This document shows, piece by piece, positions 42,245-52,115 of a stretch of 64,000 nt of DNA (positions are counted from its first letter, which is position 1; each line of letters opens with the position of its first letter). The stretch spans positions 97,517-161,516 of the forward strand of contig NZ_JAQITF010000005.1 in the NCBI RefSeq assembly GCF_028618665.1, given 5' to 3'. The position numbers and the translations under genes are program-made. A model generated the notes under the pieces. It saw nothing but the letters and a program-made list of their open reading frames with translations, was not told where the DNA came from and made no database searches. The DNA is from Bartonella sp. AU16XJBT (lineage in GTDB: Bacteria; Pseudomonadota; Alphaproteobacteria; Rhizobiales; Rhizobiaceae).

Positions 42245-43248
42245 GGTATCGAATTATTTTTTGCAAGTTGATTTGCAAGTTTAAGGGCAGCAATAAAGCT
42301 TTCAGGAGAAGCTATGCCTTTATCAGCAATGTTAAAAGCAGTTCCGTGATCTGGAGATGTACGAATGAAAGGTAGACCTAACGTGATATTAACGGTGGTA
42401 TCAAAATCTAATGTTTTAACAGGGATAAGAGCTTGATCATGATACATGCAAAGAGCAACATCATATGTTTTTCTTGCGCATTCATGGAACATTGTATCGG
42501 CAGGAAGCGGACCTGTAATATTGAGGCCTTTCTTTTTAAGATATTCAATAGCAGGAGTGATAACTTCAATATCTTCTTTTCCTATTGCACCTTCTTCTCC
42601 AGCATGAGGATTAAGACCAGCGACAGCCAGCCGAGGTGACGTTATTTGAAATCGTGTTTTTAAGTCGCATTCAGTAATGAAGGCCGTTTGAATGATTAAA
42701 TGACGGGTCAGCTGTGAAGGAACATCTTTAAATGGAATATGAACAGTCATTGGTACCGTTTTTAATCGAGGCCCTGCTAACATCATAACTGGATGATAAC
42801 ATTTATGAAAAGCTTTATGGGCCAAATCGGCTAAAAATTCTGTATGACCTGGAAATTCAAATCCGGCGTCATAAAGATTCTTTTTGGCAATAGGACAAGT
42901 AACCAATGCGGAAGCATGTCCACTTTGAATCAATTGAACACCGCGCTCAATAGCCTCAATGATTCCAGCAGCATTGTTTGGAGAAGGAAAACCTAATTGA
43001 TCACTTTGTTTGTTTTTTAACGGTATGAGAGGGAGAGCGTTTTGAAAATTTTTGACAGGATCGGTGGTTAAAACAGATTCCACCTCAACATCCATCTGTA
43101 AAAAACGAGCGCGTGAATGAATAACATCTGGATCGGCGATAAGCACAAAAGCCGGAACTTGGCGGGTAACACGCAAATTCCACGCTTTTAGAGCTATTTC
43201 AGGACCAATTCCGGCAGGATCCCCACCACTAACAACAAGAGCCGTCAT
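42235..43248 (-). CDS. pdxA: 4-hydroxythreonine-4-phosphate dehydrogenase
   Basis: PdxA acts in vitamin B6 synthesis. The 337-residue protein starts with [12 protein letters not shown], and the metal-binding histidines are His170, His215 (GLNPHAGE) and His270 (CMYHDQ); His135-Thr136 should bind substrate phosphate. The start overlaps the stop of the chaperone gene (TAATG). All key residues are present. Confidence 0.94.
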   Translation of the reverse strand: MTALVVSGGDPAGIGPEIALKAWNLRVTRQVPAFVLIADPDVIHSRARFLQMDVEVESVLTTDPVKNFQNALPLIPLKNKQSDQLGFPSPNNAAGIIEAIERGVQLIQSGHASALVTCPIAKKNLYDAGFEFPGHTEFLADLAHKAFHKCYHPVMMLAGPRLKTVPMTVHIPFKDVPSQLTRHLIIQTAFITECDLKTRFQITSPRLAVAGLNPHAGEEGAIGKEDIEVITPAIEYLKKKGLNITGPLPADTMFHECARKTYDVALCMYHDQALIPVKTLDFDTTVNITLGLPFIRTSPDHGTAFNIADKGIASPESFIAALKLANQLAKNNSIPCQ

Positions 43249-44198
43249 TATTGAATACGTGCTACGCGCCGCAGTTCTTCTAAATACTTTTCGCTTAATT
43301 CTTCAAGTTTTTTCGGGCTTCTTTTTTTACTATCTTGAAGAGAAAATATCAGCCGAGCAACATAATCATCAGAAACCCTTTTTATTTTACAAACAGCAAT
43401 GGCTTCGATTCCATCAGATGTTTCTTGCAATTTTGTCATTTTTCCAGCAGGTGTTGCAAGAATAGCTTGCTCCCATGCACTGGGAAGTTGAGGTTCCAGA
43501 AACTTTCCTAAATGACGGATCGTAACGTCTAAAATACCTTTTGCTTGATTGTGAGCATTTGCACATCCACGGAAATGTGCGCGGAAATTGCTCGCTTCTC
43601 TTTGACGTCTTTCCAAGATTTCTGAACGACGATGGGCAGGAATAACAAAAACAATGCGCTGTAATGTATATTCGTTGGTTGAAGGTTTAACACCACCATT
43701 TTTTAATATTCTGCGCACAGCTTCTTGTTCGCTAACCATACCCATTTGAGCTTGATAGCGTGCGCTAACAAGACGCCCCCATCCTATTTGTCCACGGATG
43801 TAATCTTTAAAATGTTGTACAGTGATATCATTTTGGATCAGAATTTGGTTGAGCTGATCAATTGTCATATTATTTTGCGTTGCAAAATTCTCAAAAGCTT
43901 TATCAACTTCATCATTGCTTATCTCAACATTACGGCGCTTTATTTCAATATTTTTTAGTTCTTCTTCGATAAGCTCTTTTTTAGCCTGAGCCACCAAATT
44001 GCCTTGTTTGTGTTGCAATCTGAGAAATGCAATGCGCCTTTGTATATCATAATTTGTGATAGGATTGCCATTAACTGTAACAACAATAGCAGTCTGAGCA
44101 AATGCCGACGGAATCAAAAATTCATTTATCAGCAGGCTGCTTACGCTCAAAGACGTAATACAAAATAAAGCAAGAACATGCTTTTTCAATTTATTCAT
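43248..44198 (-). CDS. surA: SurA-like periplasmic chaperone
   Basis: The protein has a signal peptide ending IPSAFAQT and then a SurA-type N-terminal domain (VVTVNGNPITNYDIQRRIAFLRL). A parvulin-like domain follows with weak conservation, so it may work mainly as a chaperone for outer membrane proteins. Gene order (lptD-surA-pdxA-rsmA) supports the assignment. Three in-frame ATGs at 44237, 44219 and 44198 lie in a 21-base duplication, and none has a clear ribosome site; I give the shortest form. Confidence 0.8.
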   Translation of the reverse strand: MNKLKKHVLALFCITSLSVSSLLINEFLIPSAFAQTAIVVTVNGNPITNYDIQRRIAFLRLQHKQGNLVAQAKKELIEEELKNIEIKRRNVEISNDEVDKAFENFATQNNMTIDQLNQILIQNDITVQHFKDYIRGQIGWGRLVSARYQAQMGMVSEQEAVRRILKNGGVKPSTNEYTLQRIVFVIPAHRRSEILERRQREASNFRAHFRGCANAHNQAKGILDVTIRHLGKFLEPQLPSAWEQAILATPAGKMTKLQETSDGIEAIAVCKIKRVSDDYVARLIFSLQDSKKRSPKKLEELSEKYLEELRRVARIQ

Positions 44199-44232
44199 GT
44201 AAATAAGCTTTTTATTCATGTAAATAAGCTTT
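44191..44232. repeat. perfect 21-base tandem duplication at the surA start
   Basis: Two identical 21-base units (44191-44211 and 44212-44232) each contain an in-frame ATG of the surA-like gene. The second copy adds seven in-frame codons before the signal peptide. Confidence 0.9.
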
Positions 44233-44321
44233 CGCAATGTTTATTAATTCTCATCAATGACTTAAACTACACGTTTTCTTTCATAAAAACAATAATAAGT
44301 TAAATTACCTATACATTCTCT

Positions 44322-46691
44322 TTATAAATTTGAATTTATCTTTTTTCCGATATCTGCGATTGTACGCAATGAGAGAGAGAAATTAAAGTTTTGCAAGGGT
44401 GTTTTTCTCCCCGGATTCATTACTTGTTGATAACCGAATGTGAACCCGAAACATTCATCTATATAATTCAAGCTAATTCCTCGTTTTATGAATGTACCAG
44501 ATACGAGATCATAACCGGCATTGCTATTAATGGACCAATAGTCTGCCAGTTTTAAGCCCGTTTGAAAAGAAACTTCTTGGCGCTCTCGTGGATATTCGTA
44601 ATTCGGTTGGCTTGCGATATAAGCATATTGTACAGAGGCCCAAAAATTTTTCCACCTTTGTGATGCTTCGACTTCACTACGGCGGATTTTTCCTGTTTTT
44701 TTGTCAAAGCGTCCACGTGTTTCTAAGGAAAAACCATTTTTATGGGTTGCGCCAAACATTGCAACATAGTCTGAACGTTTTGCCTCTAAGCTAGAATGAA
44801 TACCAACATTAACAAGGTCTTTTCCTACAAAAGAATTTTTTCCTGCCAGATGAAAGGATTGCCCAATGAGACCATAAAGAGACCAATTGTCATTAAAGCT
44901 TCCAGAATATCTTAGACCTATATTGGCTCTTGTACCACCTTCTACGCGATCATAACCAGAAAATTTATCTCGTTGAAAGAGAGTGGTTGCATCAAAGACA
45001 AAGCTTTGTGCATCTTCATTAGGAAGTTGTCCGATATATTTTTCGTTATTGCGTATAAAAATTTGTGCGGTTGGTTCTATAATATGTGTAGAATGAGCAG
45101 CTGTAATAAGGAAGGGATAGCGTGCTTCCAACCCTGCTGTTGCCATACTACGAATTGTTGAGCCACGAATCGCGGATAAGCTATTGTTTTCTACAGAAGC
45201 AGCATGATTTTCGTGTACATTGGTTGTAAGGATATCGGCCCGTAGAGAAAGAAGGGGGGTTAATATGAGGCCATTGTGCGTGTTAAAGCGCTTTTTCCAT
45301 TGAAGCTCATTTGTTAAACGCAAACTATTTCCAGCCATGCCAGAAAGTCTTACAGTGTTGAGAGGATTTTCGTTCCAGTTGGGTGAACTGAAGTCGGCAT
45401 GACGACGGTAAATTGATTGTATATTGCTATGGAAGATAAGCTCTCCATTATAAATGGGCTCATCTGGTATAAAAGAATAATCGATGCGTGGTAGAACCCA
45501 TGCTTGCTGAGAGTGACGTTCATAATGAGGATCATTCAATATCGAATCTTGAATTTTAAAATGATAAAAACGCATATCAAAATAGTTTTTTCCTGCAAGA
45601 CCATTCAGATAGATCTGGGAAAATTGTGTAGGATTGCTATAGTTTTCAAGCTTGTAGGCACGACTAAAATGCCGATCGGATTGTGCAAGAATATTCCATC
45701 CATAAGTCCAGTGTGAATTAATACGAAAATCCCCCTTTGTTGCCAGCATATAACGGTTTTTATGCTGTGCATCAATCGTATCATCATCAAATCTATGCGG
45801 TTTCATTTGATATATATGAGCAAAGCGAATGTTATAACTGCCCATTTTAAAACGCTGACGCCATTCCCCTTCGGTTAAAAGTCCTTGTTGAGTATAAACC
45901 GTAGAAGAAAGCGTAAAATCATAATGGGGAGCGAGATTCCAGAAATAAGAATTCTTCATCCCCATACCGAGATAATCAGTATAGAAAAAATTAGGCGTAA
46001 GCAGACCACTAGCACGCCTGACAGTTGGATCATAGAGCTCAAAATTTGGAAATTTTATAATCGGTACACCAAAAACTTCAAAACTGCTATTTTCAAAACG
46101 AATTTTTTTTACGCGATTATTCCATATGATTTTTCTGGCTTTAATTTTCCATAAGACATCTCTATCTGGTTTATAAGAGCAAGGTTCACAGGCTGTATAG
46201 CTTGCATTTTCAAAGATTGTTACCTGATTATTTTTGCGTGTAGCATTTTGAGCGGCAAAGTGCACATTGTTGGCTGTATCAATGCGTAAGGCGTTTACAA
46301 AACCCTCACCAAGATCTTTGGTCATATCAATTTGATTAGAATAAATCTTATTACCATCTTTTTGAGTAATTTCAACGTTTCCTTGTGCTATAAGTCGTCC
46401 TGTTTTTTGGTTGTAAATGATTTTTTGAGCGACAACTTTATTGCCATCATATTCAACTTGGACATTACCTTGGGCAGAAACAGTGTTTTCATCACGGTTG
46501 TAGATGAGTTCATCCGCAGAGAGCAAAAGAGGACGTTCTGGGTTTTGAATGCGACTTTGAGGAGGAGACATAAGGCTTTGGGCGTGTGCACAATAAGGCA
46601 ACGCTCCTCCTAAAATAACCGCTATAACACTTCTGAAAGTGAGAGCACTTAATTTTGTTAAAATGATTTTCTTACGTGTTAATGCTTTCAC
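44322..46691 (-). CDS. lptD: LPS-assembly protein LptD
   Basis: LptD is the outer membrane barrel that puts LPS on the cell surface. A signal peptide ends at AHAQS (about 37-39). The N-terminal OstA-like domain (about 50-170) has the DENTVSAQGNVQVEYDGNKV pattern, and a long beta-barrel fills the rest. Cys residues in CEPCSY suggest a disulfide. It lies directly behind lptG and before the surA-like chaperone, which should aid its folding. Confidence 0.92.
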   Translation of the reverse strand: MKALTRKKIILTKLSALTFRSVIAVILGGALPYCAHAQSLMSPPQSRIQNPERPLLLSADELIYNRDENTVSAQGNVQVEYDGNKVVAQKIIYNQKTGRLIAQGNVEITQKDGNKIYSNQIDMTKDLGEGFVNALRIDTANNVHFAAQNATRKNNQVTIFENASYTACEPCSYKPDRDVLWKIKARKIIWNNRVKKIRFENSSFEVFGVPIIKFPNFELYDPTVRRASGLLTPNFFYTDYLGMGMKNSYFWNLAPHYDFTLSSTVYTQQGLLTEGEWRQRFKMGSYNIRFAHIYQMKPHRFDDDTIDAQHKNRYMLATKGDFRINSHWTYGWNILAQSDRHFSRAYKLENYSNPTQFSQIYLNGLAGKNYFDMRFYHFKIQDSILNDPHYERHSQQAWVLPRIDYSFIPDEPIYNGELIFHSNIQSIYRRHADFSSPNWNENPLNTVRLSGMAGNSLRLTNELQWKKRFNTHNGLILTPLLSLRADILTTNVHENHAASVENNSLSAIRGSTIRSMATAGLEARYPFLITAAHSTHIIEPTAQIFIRNNEKYIGQLPNEDAQSFVFDATTLFQRDKFSGYDRVEGGTRANIGLRYSGSFNDNWSLYGLIGQSFHLAGKNSFVGKDLVNVGIHSSLEAKRSDYVAMFGATHKNGFSLETRGRFDKKTGKIRRSEVEASQRWKNFWASVQYAYIASQPNYEYPRERQEVSFQTGLKLADYWSINSNAGYDLVSGTFIKRGISLNYIDECFGFTFGYQQVMNPGRKTPLQNFNFSLSLRTIADIGKKINSNL

Positions 46692-47783
46692 TTAGCCATC
46701 CTCTTTATGAAGTAAAAAAGACATTCCCAAGAATAATGCAATAACAACAGGTGTCCAAGCGGCAATAATTGGTGGAATATATCCAGCATTACCAAAAGCT
46801 TGAACAAGTACGGAAATAACATAAAGCATAAATCCAGCTATTACGCCACCAAGAATCAACGTTCTAGATTGTCCAAAACGTGTAAAATTTAAAGATACAG
46901 TTGCTGCAATGAGAGTCATTGCCACAAGCAATGCCGGTAAGGCAATCAAAGATTGTAAATACATATCAAAATTATGAGCAGAATAGCCAAATGAACGTGC
47001 GATCATGATCTTTTTTGGCAATTGGTAAAATGGAATAGTTGCGGGGTTCACTAGACGTTCCGTTAAAAATTCAGGCTTTAGATTGGTTTTTATTTTCAAC
47101 ACGGTAAATTTTTCAGGAGGATGTCCTATTTTATAGATTGTTCCATTTGTTAATAGCCAAGCGCCATTGGTCAAGGTTGCTTTTGGGGTGTTAATCCAAT
47201 TTTTGACGGTTGCGTCGTCTTTGTATTGTACAAAGGTTGCATCGAGAAGAGAAAGCCCTTGATCGGTGATAAATTTAGCTCCAATGGTTGTTCTACCTAA
47301 ATCTGTACGCTGTGTTAACCAGTGGATACGCGTATTATGAAGAGATGTTAGGACATTATTATTGCGCCATTCAGTCATCATTTTTTCTGCTTGAGAAAAT
47401 CCCCAGGCAGCGAGTGGATTGATGAGAAGAATTGAAAATAATCCCAAAAGAAAAGCTCCCAAACAAGCTGGCATAAGAAATTGCCATGCAGAAACACCGA
47501 TTGAGCGCGTCACGACAAGTTCAAGTTTTTTATTAAGCGAGATAAGCGTTGTCATTGCAGAAAAGAGTGCAATAAAAGGGATAAGTTGTTGCATAATAAA
47601 AGGGATGCGTAAAACAGAGAGGAGAAATGCATCTTTTGCGGTATAATGCGGAAGGGAAGGCAGTCTACCGGAGTTTTCTGTAAAATCGATTAAAAGAGCA
47701 AGAACAAAAATACTCCCCCAAAAATAACAAGTTATTTTAAGGTAACGTATAAAAAAATAGCGTCCAAGTGTCCACCCAATCAT
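46692..47783 (-). CDS. lptG: LPS export permease LptG
   Basis: The 363-residue protein has the YjgP/YjgQ layout: membrane segments at both ends and a periplasmic beta-domain between. With LptF and LptB it takes LPS out of the inner membrane. It starts inside the lptF stop (four-base overlap) and ends one base before lptD. I assign G rather than F by its place second in the pair. Confidence 0.9.
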   Translation of the reverse strand: MIGWTLGRYFFIRYLKITCYFWGSIFVLALLIDFTENSGRLPSLPHYTAKDAFLLSVLRIPFIMQQLIPFIALFSAMTTLISLNKKLELVVTRSIGVSAWQFLMPACLGAFLLGLFSILLINPLAAWGFSQAEKMMTEWRNNNVLTSLHNTRIHWLTQRTDLGRTTIGAKFITDQGLSLLDATFVQYKDDATVKNWINTPKATLTNGAWLLTNGTIYKIGHPPEKFTVLKIKTNLKPEFLTERLVNPATIPFYQLPKKIMIARSFGYSAHNFDMYLQSLIALPALLVAMTLIAATVSLNFTRFGQSRTLILGGVIAGFMLYVISVLVQAFGNAGYIPPIIAAWTPVVIALFLGMSFLLHKEDG

Positions 47784-48970
47784 GATATTTCATCCAGAGA
47801 ATCTTGAGATTTTCGATGTTCAAATTTGTTCACTACTTTTTGAAAAGTGATTTGAAGTATTTCATTAAGTTTTGCGGGGAGTCCAATTTTATGATTCGTT
47901 AAAAGCATAAAAAAGACAAATAGACTTGTTCCTATGGGCGTAATATAGAGAAGGGGAACATATGCAAGATCGTTTTTTGCTTTTTCGGCGAAAAAATACC
48001 CTATCCAATAGACCAGAAAAGAAAGGGCAATCGCCGAAAAATTTGCGCAGTAGCGTGCTTGTCGATGGGAGCCTACGTTTCCCGCCGCTGCTAATGCAAT
48101 AAGTGAAAAAACGATTGGATAGAGCCATTGTGTTAGTCGGCGGTGAAACTCAGCTTTATATTGGAGTGGTTTTCGTTGATAGTAGGGATCTTTTGGGTCA
48201 GGTTTTTGTAAATAAGAAAGAGACCGATCTTTTGGATAAAGAGTAGGTGTTTTATCACTGGGAATAAATTCCCCTAGGCTAAAGGTGTATGCGCTAAATT
48301 GAACGATTGAAACGCTATTATTTTCATGATTAACTCTTTCTATTTCACCGTTATTGAGGATTAAAAAGCGACCGTTTTGATTGCTTACGATAGAGGCCTT
48401 TGTTGCATAATAAAAAAGATCAGTTTTAGGGTCACGCTGGTCGGCAATGAAAAGACGTCCAAGTGTTCCGTTTGGATTCCGTTCGCCGATCTCTATGTAA
48501 AGGTTATTGGCGAGTTTTTGAAAGCTTCCTTCACTAATGAACAGATTAATAAGATCAAAATGGGCACTTGCTAGCATTTGTCGCATATGAAGACGCGCTT
48601 GAGGAACAACAAAATTAGCTATAGAAAAGGAGATACATGATGCAACAATAGCAAGAAGAAGAATAGGTTTCCAAACAGTACTCTTAGGAAAACCAGAGGC
48701 ATTAATAACAGCAAGTTCTGAGTCTTGATTCATTGCTGAAAGGGTGGTTATAACTGCGATCATTAATGCAAATGGAATGACAAGAAAAATAACAGAAGGA
48801 ACCAATGAGAATGAAAATTGCAAGACTGTGAGGAGTGTTTGTTTACTTGTTGTGAGAAAGTTTATCCGCGCAAGAATTTGCACCGTCCAACTAACGCCTA
48901 CTGCTGCAATCATGACAGAACTAAACAAAACAAAGACACGTTTCAGGATGTAGAACTCAATAATACGCAT
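47780..48970 (-). CDS. lptF: LPS export permease LptF
   Basis: This 396-residue YjgP/YjgQ-family permease has six membrane segments and the periplasmic domain in between (about 120-290). It partners LptG in the LptB2FG transporter, whose ATPase gene is not in this window. It heads the lptF-lptG-lptD-surA-pdxA-rsmA series, so LPS transport and outer membrane folding are probably transcribed together. Confidence 0.9.
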   Translation of the reverse strand: MRIIEFYILKRVFVLFSSVMIAAVGVSWTVQILARINFLTTSKQTLLTVLQFSFSLVPSVIFLVIPFALMIAVITTLSAMNQDSELAVINASGFPKSTVWKPILLLAIVASCISFSIANFVVPQARLHMRQMLASAHFDLINLFISEGSFQKLANNLYIEIGERNPNGTLGRLFIADQRDPKTDLFYYATKASIVSNQNGRFLILNNGEIERVNHENNSVSIVQFSAYTFSLGEFIPSDKTPTLYPKDRSLSYLQKPDPKDPYYQRKPLQYKAEFHRRLTQWLYPIVFSLIALAAAGNVGSHRQARYCANFSAIALSFLVYWIGYFFAEKAKNDLAYVPLLYITPIGTSLFVFFMLLTNHKIGLPAKLNEILQITFQKVVNKFEHRKSQDSLDEIS

Positions 48971-49379
48971 AAATTGGGGAACATCCTCAGTCTTTAATTC
49001 GATAGCAAATATTTTTACTGCTTCCGGTTAAAATGCAATAAAATTAAAAAAACATCCTTCCATGAATTGGACATTTTTAGCAAATAAATAATATAAGGTT
49101 TCTCGTTAAATTCCCTTTAATTTTTTCACATATTATATTTTATTTTTAATGATAGTCTACAAAGAATCTAGAAAATAATTTAAAAAACTTTTTTATTAAC
49201 GTTGAAAATAATTTTTTTTATCTTTTAAAGAGTCTTTTAAAACCACGGGCAAAAAGATAATGCATCTCAATTGAAAAAGAGGTTTATATCTTGAACCGTT
49301 TCCTTTTATATGAGGAGTATAGAAGTGTCTCTAAAAAAGATGTTAGCTTTTTTATAAAGAGTTATGAGGGCTTAAGAGG
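48971..49379. other. intergenic region between lptF and holC
   Basis: These 409 AT-rich bases separate divergent genes. In related genomes pepA is, as I recall, found here before holC; I see no trace of it. No promoter stands out. Confidence 0.4.
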
Positions 49380-49826
49380 TTGGACATTTTATTCTATCAT
49401 TTGACGCAGTCAACGCTGAAAGATATTTTGCCAACGCTTGTGGAGCGTGCATTGGCTCGTTTTGGTAAGGTAACAATACAATGCGTGAGTAAAGAACAAC
49501 GCGATTCTATAGATATGCATTTATGGGTTTATGCTGATGAATCATTTATTGGACATGGAACGGAGTGTGATCAATATGCGAACCTTCAGCCTGTATTTCT
49601 GACGATAGGACAAGAAAATCCGAATGATTCAAAGATTCGTTTTCTCATAGAGGGAGCTGTTTGTTCGGATATTAATGCTTATCAACGGCTTGTCGTACTA
49701 TTTGATGGTAGAAATGATGAGCAGTTGAATTTTGCTCGGGCGCAGTGGAAAAAATATAAAATGGAAAATCATAATTTAACCTATTGGCAACAGACTGAAG
49801 ATCGTTGTTGGAAAAAACAAGTTTAA
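49380..49826 (+). CDS. holC: DNA polymerase III chi subunit
   Basis: The 148-residue protein starts with TTG (MDILFYHLTQSTLKD) and matches HolC in layout, with LVERALARFGKVTIQ and a C-terminal ARAQWKKYK. Chi links the clamp loader to single-strand binding protein. The TTG is supported by GAGGG nine bases upstream and by the lack of an ATG that would keep the family N-terminus. The next small gene starts inside its stop (TAATG). Confidence 0.85.
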   Translation: MDILFYHLTQSTLKDILPTLVERALARFGKVTIQCVSKEQRDSIDMHLWVYADESFIGHGTECDQYANLQPVFLTIGQENPNDSKIRFLIEGAVCSDINAYQRLVVLFDGRNDEQLNFARAQWKKYKMENHNLTYWQQTEDRCWKKQV

Positions 49827-50005
49827 TGCGCCTCGTATCTTTTGTTATGGTTTTGATAGGATTGGTAGGAATCGTAAACCCAGCCCTTTTTATTGTGGAA
49901 GGATCAGGGGGAGGGCGTTGGGTCTTTATTGTTATTTTTCTTTTAGGCATGCTCAAGATATGGCCTATAATTAAAAAAATGAAACGGCATGACGATGATG
50001 ATTGA
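49826..50005 (+). CDS. small two-helix membrane protein, unknown
   Basis: The 59-residue frame begins MRLVSFVMVLIGLVGIVNPAL and holds two hydrophobic segments separated by VEGSGGGRW, with a charged end KKMKRHDDDD. I do not recognise it. Its start overlaps the holC stop, and its own end overlaps the start of the next frame, which supports real translation of all three. Confidence 0.6.
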   Translation: MRLVSFVMVLIGLVGIVNPALFIVEGSGGGRWVFIVIFLLGMLKIWPIIKKMKRHDDDD

Positions 50006-50258
50006 TCGAATTTTGCTTGTTTTATGGGCTGTAATGCTGGCTTTTTTTTGCGTTTCGTGGTTGGGGACAACGCATATCCTATCAGGGGTATTTGCTGTTG
50101 CTGATATGAGCAATATTGCGGATTTTTTATTTTTCTTTTTGAGTGCATTGTTTGCGGGAATATTGTGGTGGAGTATACCGCAACCTATGTCTTTAAAAAT
50201 GAGACTGGCGGCATTTTTTCTGCCAGTCTTTATTTTATTCTTCGTTATTATATTTTAG
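49995..50258 (+). CDS. small membrane protein, unknown
   Basis: The frame of about 87 residues has three hydrophobic segments (LLVLWAVMLAFFCVSW, FLFFFLSALFAGILWW and AAFFLPVFILFFVIIF). I do not recognise a family. ATG 49989, 49995 and 49998 are all in frame. Its stop overlaps the stop of the convergent MFS gene by three bases, and a hairpin with a T-rich end lies inside its 3' part. Confidence 0.55.
   Translation: MMIDRILLVLWAVMLAFFCVSWLGTTHILSGVFAVADMSNIADFLFFFLSALFAGILWWSIPQPMSLKMRLAAFFLPVFILFFVIIF
50202..50229 (+). terminator. hairpin with T-rich tail at the convergent gene ends
   Basis: AGACTGGC (50202-50209) pairs with GCCAGTCT (50222-50229) around a 12-base loop and is followed by TTATTTTATT. 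It lies inside the end of the small membrane gene. In the reverse direction the flank is AAAGACATAGG-like rather than T-rich, so it would stop mainly plus-strand transcripts. Confidence 0.5.
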
Positions 50259-51544
50259 TTGGATATTTCATCATCTGTAAATCCGACAAAACAAATCAGT
50301 GAAATAAAAGAAGCAAAAAGCAAATAATAGCCGATATAAGACGTATCAAAATGTTGCACCAAGTATTCTGCAATATAAGGTGCGAGAGAGGCTCCTACGA
50401 TACCAGATAAGTTGAAAGTAATAGAAGAGCCTGTGTATCGAATGGCTGTCGGGTATGGTGAAGCCAAAACAGCACCAAGAGGACTGTATATCATCCCCAT
50501 GATAGACAAACCAATGACAGACATTGCAAGGACTCCTATAACTCCGGAATTTAAGAAATAAGGAATTGCGAAAGAATAGATACCGGTGATGATTGTAATC
50601 CAAATCATCAAAGTTCTTCGTCTAATACGATCAGCGAGTCTTCCAGTAATGATCGTAAAAATTCCGCAGAAAATAGCACCGACAATTTCGACTTGAAGAG
50701 CTTGATAATATGACAATTGCAAATGGTTTGTTGAATAGCTTAACAAATATGCAGTAACCAAGTAAAACAAAACAAATGTTGCCATACCAGAAAATATTCC
50801 AAGAAATAAAATTCGAGGACATTTTAAAAAGACATCGATGATAGGAACTTTGACACGTTCTTTACTTTCAAGATTTTTTTTGAATTGAACAGTTTCATTG
50901 ATTGAAAGACGAACCCATAATCCTATAATCATAAAAACAACTGAAGCAATAAAAGGAATGCGCCATCCCCAAGCGACAAGTGCATCATGATCAAGGAAGT
51001 ATAACAGACCTAAATAAACAGCAATGGATAAAAACAAACCGATTGGAACGCCCAATTGGGGAAACATTGCATACCAGCCCCGCTTTTCTGGAGGGGCATT
51101 TTCTGTTGCGAGCAAAACAGCGCCTCCCCATTCTCCCCCTAATCCCATTCCCTGTCCAATACGGCACAAGGTTAAGAGGAAGGGGGCAAACCATCCAGCG
51201 GTTTCATATGTGGGAAGAAAACCAATAATGACTGTTGAAAGACCCATTGTGAGAAGAGAGGCAATGAGTGTTGCTTTTCTTCCAATTTTATCTCCAAAAT
51301 GTCCAAAGACAATTGATCCAAAGGGCCGAGCAAAAAAGGCTGCTCCAAAGATCAGAAAAGATTGTAAAATGGCAATCTGATCATTTTGTGTTGGAAAAAA
51401 CACATGAGGAAATATAAGAGCTGCGGCAGTGGCAAAGACATAGAAATCAAAGAATTCAATTGTTGGGCCAATAAGGCTTGCAAACAAAATACGACGAGGG
51501 GAATTTCTGTTGCTTGTACCTTGCATTTCTAAGTTTATAGACAT
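50255..51544 (-). CDS. MFS transporter, metabolite:proton symporter group
   Basis: This protein of about 429 residues has twelve hydrophobic segments and the MFS motif GHFGDKIGRK after the second. The N-terminal RRILFASLIGPTIEFFDFYVF and the block RIGQGMGLGGEWGGAVLL are typical of the MHS group (ProP, ShiA, KgtP). The substrate cannot be inferred. ATG 51544 has AAAGGGA about ten bases upstream; a start at 51574 adds ten residues. It stands alone between holC and the autotransporter region. Confidence 0.85.
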   Translation of the reverse strand: MSINLEMQGTSNRNSPRRILFASLIGPTIEFFDFYVFATAAALIFPHVFFPTQNDQIAILQSFLIFGAAFFARPFGSIVFGHFGDKIGRKATLIASLLTMGLSTVIIGFLPTYETAGWFAPFLLTLCRIGQGMGLGGEWGGAVLLATENAPPEKRGWYAMFPQLGVPIGLFLSIAVYLGLLYFLDHDALVAWGWRIPFIASVVFMIIGLWVRLSINETVQFKKNLESKERVKVPIIDVFLKCPRILFLGIFSGMATFVLFYLVTAYLLSYSTNHLQLSYYQALQVEIVGAIFCGIFTIITGRLADRIRRRTLMIWITIITGIYSFAIPYFLNSGVIGVLAMSVIGLSIMGMIYSPLGAVLASPYPTAIRYTGSSITFNLSGIVGASLAPYIAEYLVQHFDTSYIGYYLLFASFISLICFVGFTDDEISN

Positions 51545-52115
51545 GAATAGAATGTCCCTTTCAGTATATGACAAATCAAATATGAATTAATCGACTATAA
51601 TTATAAAAATTTCAAATCAGTGTCGAGTCGATATTATGAGGTTTCTTAATATATTAGAACAATGATGATAGACTGATGAACATCAATAAGTGTTTTTTAG
51701 ATTATCAAAATTGAATAGAATAAAGAAACTGTTTTAAATGCTGTAAAAGATGGAAATATGTGGCCATAAAGACCGCTCTCATTCATAGTGCTATTTCCTT
51801 TAAAGTTTAAGGCCATTTTTATCATTGAGGGATCAATCTTATTCGTAGATCAGTGTTTTAGTGTCTCAAAAATATTAAAATTTTTTTTATGAATATAATT
51901 ATAACACTTTTTAGTTGCATAAGTAAAAATTAAATCTTTTAGTTGTGCATACATTTAAAAACACATAGTGTGTATTTGATCTGTCAGAGCTTAATCATCG
52001 AATGCTTTATTATCTTAAAAAAATATGCGGTTGAGTCATTACAGAATGTTGTTTTGGTCTATGCACTTTTTTCTAAATGGGGGGGATTTAAATTTGGAAT
52101 TATGGAGTGTGAATA
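51545..52115. other. intergenic region before the autotransporter cluster
   Basis: About 570 AT-rich bases between divergent genes with no coding frame of note. A G7 run at 52079-52085 lies about 30 bases before the first autotransporter start. Confidence 0.45.
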
